Shown here: positions 61,596 to 64,000 of the stretch, one piece after another | Layout: every line of letters starts with the position of its first letter | Numbering within the stretch: position 1 is the stretch's first letter | From: Tenacibaculum sp. 190130A14a | GTDB taxonomy: Bacteria > Bacteroidota > Bacteroidia > Flavobacteriales > Flavobacteriaceae | Length of the DNA stretch: 64,000 nt | Reading direction: 5' to 3' | Assembly: GCF_964048965.1 (NCBI RefSeq) | Contig: NZ_OZ040189.1 | Span: 1,054,001-1,118,000, forward strand | Position numbers and translations under genes: made by a program | Notes under the pieces: generated by a model | What the model was told of the DNA's origin: nothing | What the model saw: only the letters and a program-made list of their open reading frames with translations | Database searches by the model: none

Positions 61596-62213
61596 ATGTC
61601 TGGGTTAATAGGAAGAAAAGTAGGAATGACCAGCTTATTCGATGAGAACGGGAAGAATATTCCTTGTACCGTAATCGAAGCAGGTCCTTGCGTTGTTACC
61701 CAAGTCAGAACCGAAGAGGTTGATGGCTACAATGCTTTACAACTTGGTTTCGATGACAAAAAAGCAAAAAGCTCTAATAAAGCTTTAGATGGTCACTTTA
61801 AAAAAGCTGGTACATCTGCTAAGAAGAAAGTTGTTGAATTTCAAGGATTTGATGGTGAGTACAAATTAGGTGACTCAATTACTGTGGAAATGTTTACTGA
61901 AGGAGAGTTCGTTGACGTGTCAGGAACTTCTAAAGGTAAAGGTTTTCAAGGTGTTGTTAAACGTCATGGTTTTGCCGGAGTTGGACAAGCAACTCACGGT
62001 CAACATAACCGTTTAAGAGCTCCAGGTTCAATTGGTGCTGCTTCTTACCCTGCAAGAGTATTCAAAGGAATGCGTATGGCAGGTCGTATGGGAGGAGATC
62101 AAGTTAAAGTTCAAAATTTAAGAGTATTAAAAGTGGTAGCTGATAAGAACTTAATCGTTGTTAAAGGTGCGGTTCCAGGTCACAAAAACTCTTATGTAAC
62201 TATCGAGAAATAA
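61596..62213 (+). CDS. rplC: 50S ribosomal protein L3
   Basis: A 205-residue protein. The family blocks are [17 protein letters not shown] at the start, [21 protein letters not shown], and the long loop [20 protein letters not shown], ending [16 protein letters not shown]. The Gln methylated in other bacteria lies in this loop. It is first in the promoter-led second part of the S10 operon; its stop overlaps the rplD ATG by one base. Confidence 0.99.
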   Translation: MSGLIGRKVGMTSLFDENGKNIPCTVIEAGPCVVTQVRTEEVDGYNALQLGFDDKKAKSSNKALDGHFKKAGTSAKKKVVEFQGFDGEYKLGDSITVEMFTEGEFVDVSGTSKGKGFQGVVKRHGFAGVGQATHGQHNRLRAPGSIGAASYPARVFKGMRMAGRMGGDQVKVQNLRVLKVVADKNLIVVKGAVPGHKNSYVTIEK

Positions 62214-62842
62214 TGAAAGTAGCAGTATTAGATATTACAGGAAAAGATACTGGTAGAAAAGTTGAACTTTCTAGCGAAGTATTCGGTATAGAGCCAAATG
62301 ATCACGCAATCTATTTAGATGTTAAGCAGTATTTAGCTAACCAAAGACAAGGAACTCATAAGTCTAAGGAAAGAGCTGAAATTGCTGGTTCTACAAGAAA
62401 GATAAAGAAACAAAAAGGTACAGGTACTGCTCGTGCAGGATCTATTAAGTCTCCTGTTTTCAGAGGAGGAGGACGTATCTTTGGTCCAAGACCGCGTAAT
62501 TATTCTTTCAAATTAAACAAAAATTTAAAGCGTTTAGCTCGTAAATCAGCTTTAAGTTTACAAGCAAAAGATAACAATTTAGTAGTTGTTGAAGATTTCA
62601 ATTTTGAAGCTCCAAAAACTAAAGAGTTTGTTAATGTATTAAAAGCTTTAGAATTAGATACTAAAAAGTCTTTATTTGTAATTGCTGAAGAAAATAAGAA
62701 TGTTTATTTATCTTCTCGTAATTTAAAAGGTTCTAAAGTAGTAAATGCTACAGGAATTAACACTTACAATGTTTTAAACGCAAGTAAAGTTGTTATTGCT
62801 GAGAGCACTTTAGAAGGAATTCAGTCTAATTTAAGTAAATAG
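62213..62842 (+). CDS. rplD: 50S ribosomal protein L4
   Basis: A 209-residue protein: VEL-type N-terminal strand, [44 protein letters not shown] and [25 protein letters not shown]4 represses its own operon in E. coli, and the leader upstream of rplC makes this a candidate regulator here too. Confidence 0.99.
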   Translation: MKVAVLDITGKDTGRKVELSSEVFGIEPNDHAIYLDVKQYLANQRQGTHKSKERAEIAGSTRKIKKQKGTGTARAGSIKSPVFRGGGRIFGPRPRNYSFKLNKNLKRLARKSALSLQAKDNNLVVVEDFNFEAPKTKEFVNVLKALELDTKKSLFVIAEENKNVYLSSRNLKGSKVVNATGINTYNVLNASKVVIAESTLEGIQSNLSK

Positions 62843-62850
62843 GGAAAGAA

Positions 62851-63141
62851 ATGAGTATTTTAATTAAACCTATTATTACGGAAAAAGCTACAAATCAAAG
62901 CGAAGATTTTAATCGTTTTGCATTTGTTGTAAATAAGAAAGCTAACAAGTTAGAAATCAAAGGAGCTGTTGAAGCTGCTTATGGTGTAACGGTTGAAGCA
63001 GTAAGAACTATGAATCATCCAGCAGAGAGAAAAACTAAATATACTAAGAAAGGTTTAGTTACTGGATTAACTAGTGGTTACAAGAAGGCAATCGTTCAGT
63101 TAGCAGAAGGAGAAACTATTGATTTTTATAACAATCTTTAA
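62851..63141 (+). CDS. rplW: 50S ribosomal protein L23
   Basis: A 96-residue exit-tunnel protein: [31 protein letters not shown] and [12 protein letters not shown]23 docks trigger factor and the signal recognition particle at the tunnel exit. It lies 8 bases after rplD. Confidence 0.98.
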   Translation: MSILIKPIITEKATNQSEDFNRFAFVVNKKANKLEIKGAVEAAYGVTVEAVRTMNHPAERKTKYTKKGLVTGLTSGYKKAIVQLAEGETIDFYNNL

Positions 63142-63152
63142 GAAAGACAACA

Positions 63153-63977
63153 ATGTCAGTTAGAAAATTAAAACCAATAACACCAGGTCAGCGTTTTAGA
63201 GTTGTAAATGGGTTCGACACCATTACTACTGATAAGCCGGAGAAGAGTTTATTAGCTCCGAAAAAACGATCTGGAGGTCGAAACAATCAAGGGCGTATGA
63301 CTACTCGTAATATCGGAGGAGGTCATAAGAAAAAGTATCGTATTATCGATTTTAAAAGAGATAAGAATGGTATCCCTGCTACAGTAAAAACTATTGAGTA
63401 CGATCCAAACCGTACTGCATTTATTGCATTAGTGGTTTATGCTGATGGAGAAAAGCGTTATGTAATTGCACAAAACGGATTAAAAGTAGGTCAAACTATC
63501 GTTTCAGGAGAAGGATCAACACCTGACGTAGGAAATGCAATGCCTTTAGCAAACATTCCTTTAGGTACAACAATTTCTTGTATCGAATTACGTCCAGGAC
63601 AAGGAGCTGTTATGGCTCGTTCAGCTGGTTCTTTCGCACAGTTAATGGCAAAAGACGGTAAGTATGCAACAGTTAAGTTACCTTCAGGTGAAACAAGATT
63701 AATCTTATTAACTTGTATGGCAACTATCGGAGTTGTATCTAACTCAGATCACCAATTATTAGTTTCTGGTAAAGCTGGTAGATCAAGATGGTTAGGTAGA
63801 AGACCAAGAACGAATGCTGTTCGTATGAACCCAGTAGATCACCCAATGGGTGGTGGTGAAGGACGTTCTTCTGGAGGGCATCCAAGATCTAGAAACGGTA
63901 TCCCAGCTAAAGGATTTAAGACTAGATCTAAGACCAAAGCTAGTAACAAGTATATTATAGAACGTAGAAAGAAATAA
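63153..63977 (+). CDS. rplB: 50S ribosomal protein L2
   Basis: A 274-residue protein near the peptidyl-transferase centre: [69 protein letters not shown] and the conserved C-terminal [14 protein letters not shown], whose His is important for peptide-bond function in other bacteria. It lies 11 bases after rplW. Confidence 0.99.
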   Translation: MSVRKLKPITPGQRFRVVNGFDTITTDKPEKSLLAPKKRSGGRNNQGRMTTRNIGGGHKKKYRIIDFKRDKNGIPATVKTIEYDPNRTAFIALVVYADGEKRYVIAQNGLKVGQTIVSGEGSTPDVGNAMPLANIPLGTTISCIELRPGQGAVMARSAGSFAQLMAKDGKYATVKLPSGETRLILLTCMATIGVVSNSDHQLLVSGKAGRSRWLGRRPRTNAVRMNPVDHPMGGGEGRSSGGHPRSRNGIPAKGFKTRSKTKASNKYIIERRKK

Positions 63978-63983
63978 TAAACC

Positions 63984-64000
63984 ATGGCAAGATCATTAAA
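63984..64000 (+). CDS. rpsS: 30S ribosomal protein S19, start only
   Basis: The last 17 bases encode MARSL and the beginning of the next codons, the usual start of S19 in Bacteroidota. It lies 6 bases after rplB, as expected for the S10 operon; the rest is outside the window. Confidence 0.85.

Overview
The window looks like chromosome from a marine-type Flavobacteriaceae (Bacteroidota), probably near Tenacibaculum or Polaribacter; the genus is a guess. Supporting signs are the low GC content, paired SusC/SusD outer-membrane genes, a type IX secretion (T9SS) type A sorting domain, Flavobacteria-typical families (DUF5723, DUF4136, Mpl-type peptidoglycan ligase), and promoters of the Bacteroidota form TTTG-N19/20-TAnnTTTG with few Shine-Dalgarno sequences.

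Layout. 1-4.8 kb: an AT-rich defence island. It holds a C5-cytosine methyltransferase cut by the window edge, a compact phage-type cytosine methyltransferase, a McrB-like AAA+ GTPase and a LlaJI-family nuclease subunit, together resembling a LlaJI/BsuMI-type restriction-modification system, followed by a truncated HicB-like ORF. The island abuts the 3' end of ssrA (tmRNA, 4839-5230, minus strand), a classic integration site. 5.4-14.5 kb: housekeeping and envelope genes (a saccharopine/alanine dehydrogenase-like enzyme, DUF3820, an outer-membrane barrel, DUF1801, two paralogous transglutaminase-like proteins, kdsA, M28 and S8 peptidases, a DUF4136 lipoprotein). 14.5-18.3 kb: a phytate-scavenging pair, beta-propeller phytase plus TonB-dependent receptor. 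18.5-29 kb: TfoX-like protein, small barrel, HExxH lipoprotein, a LytS/LytTR two-component pair and a giant alpha-2-macroglobulin containing a SusC-like N-terminal module. 29.2-30.6 kb: mpl.

30.6-35.2 kb holds the most unusual locus. A 57-residue peptide gene, absent from long-ORF annotation, has a Tat-like leader and a 12-residue tail ending PGGGF. It is followed by a hairpin and then by a PqqD-like/HPr-kinase-like fusion and a nucleotidyltransferase, and preceded by a T9SS-exported protein. The gene set resembles ribosomally made, modified peptide (RiPP) clusters without matching one I know.

35.3-47.8 kb: a secreted tail-collar protein, the Trk potassium system, radC, a radC-led run of plus-strand genes (polysaccharide deacetylase, YjjG-type nucleotidase, three envelope proteins), rarA, a rhomboid protease and rlmB. 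47.8-57.7 kb: two tandem but separately terminated SusC/SusD units with near-identical leaders. 58-64 kb: the str and S10 ribosomal operons (rpsL, rpsG, fusA, rpsJ, rplC, rplD, rplW, rplB, start of rpsS). Between rpsJ and rplC lies a terminator whose loop carries the -33 element of the next promoter, followed by a structured leader of about 230 nt that may be a ribosomal-protein attenuator.

No rRNA genes, ordinary tRNA genes, CRISPR arrays, transposases or integrases were seen.
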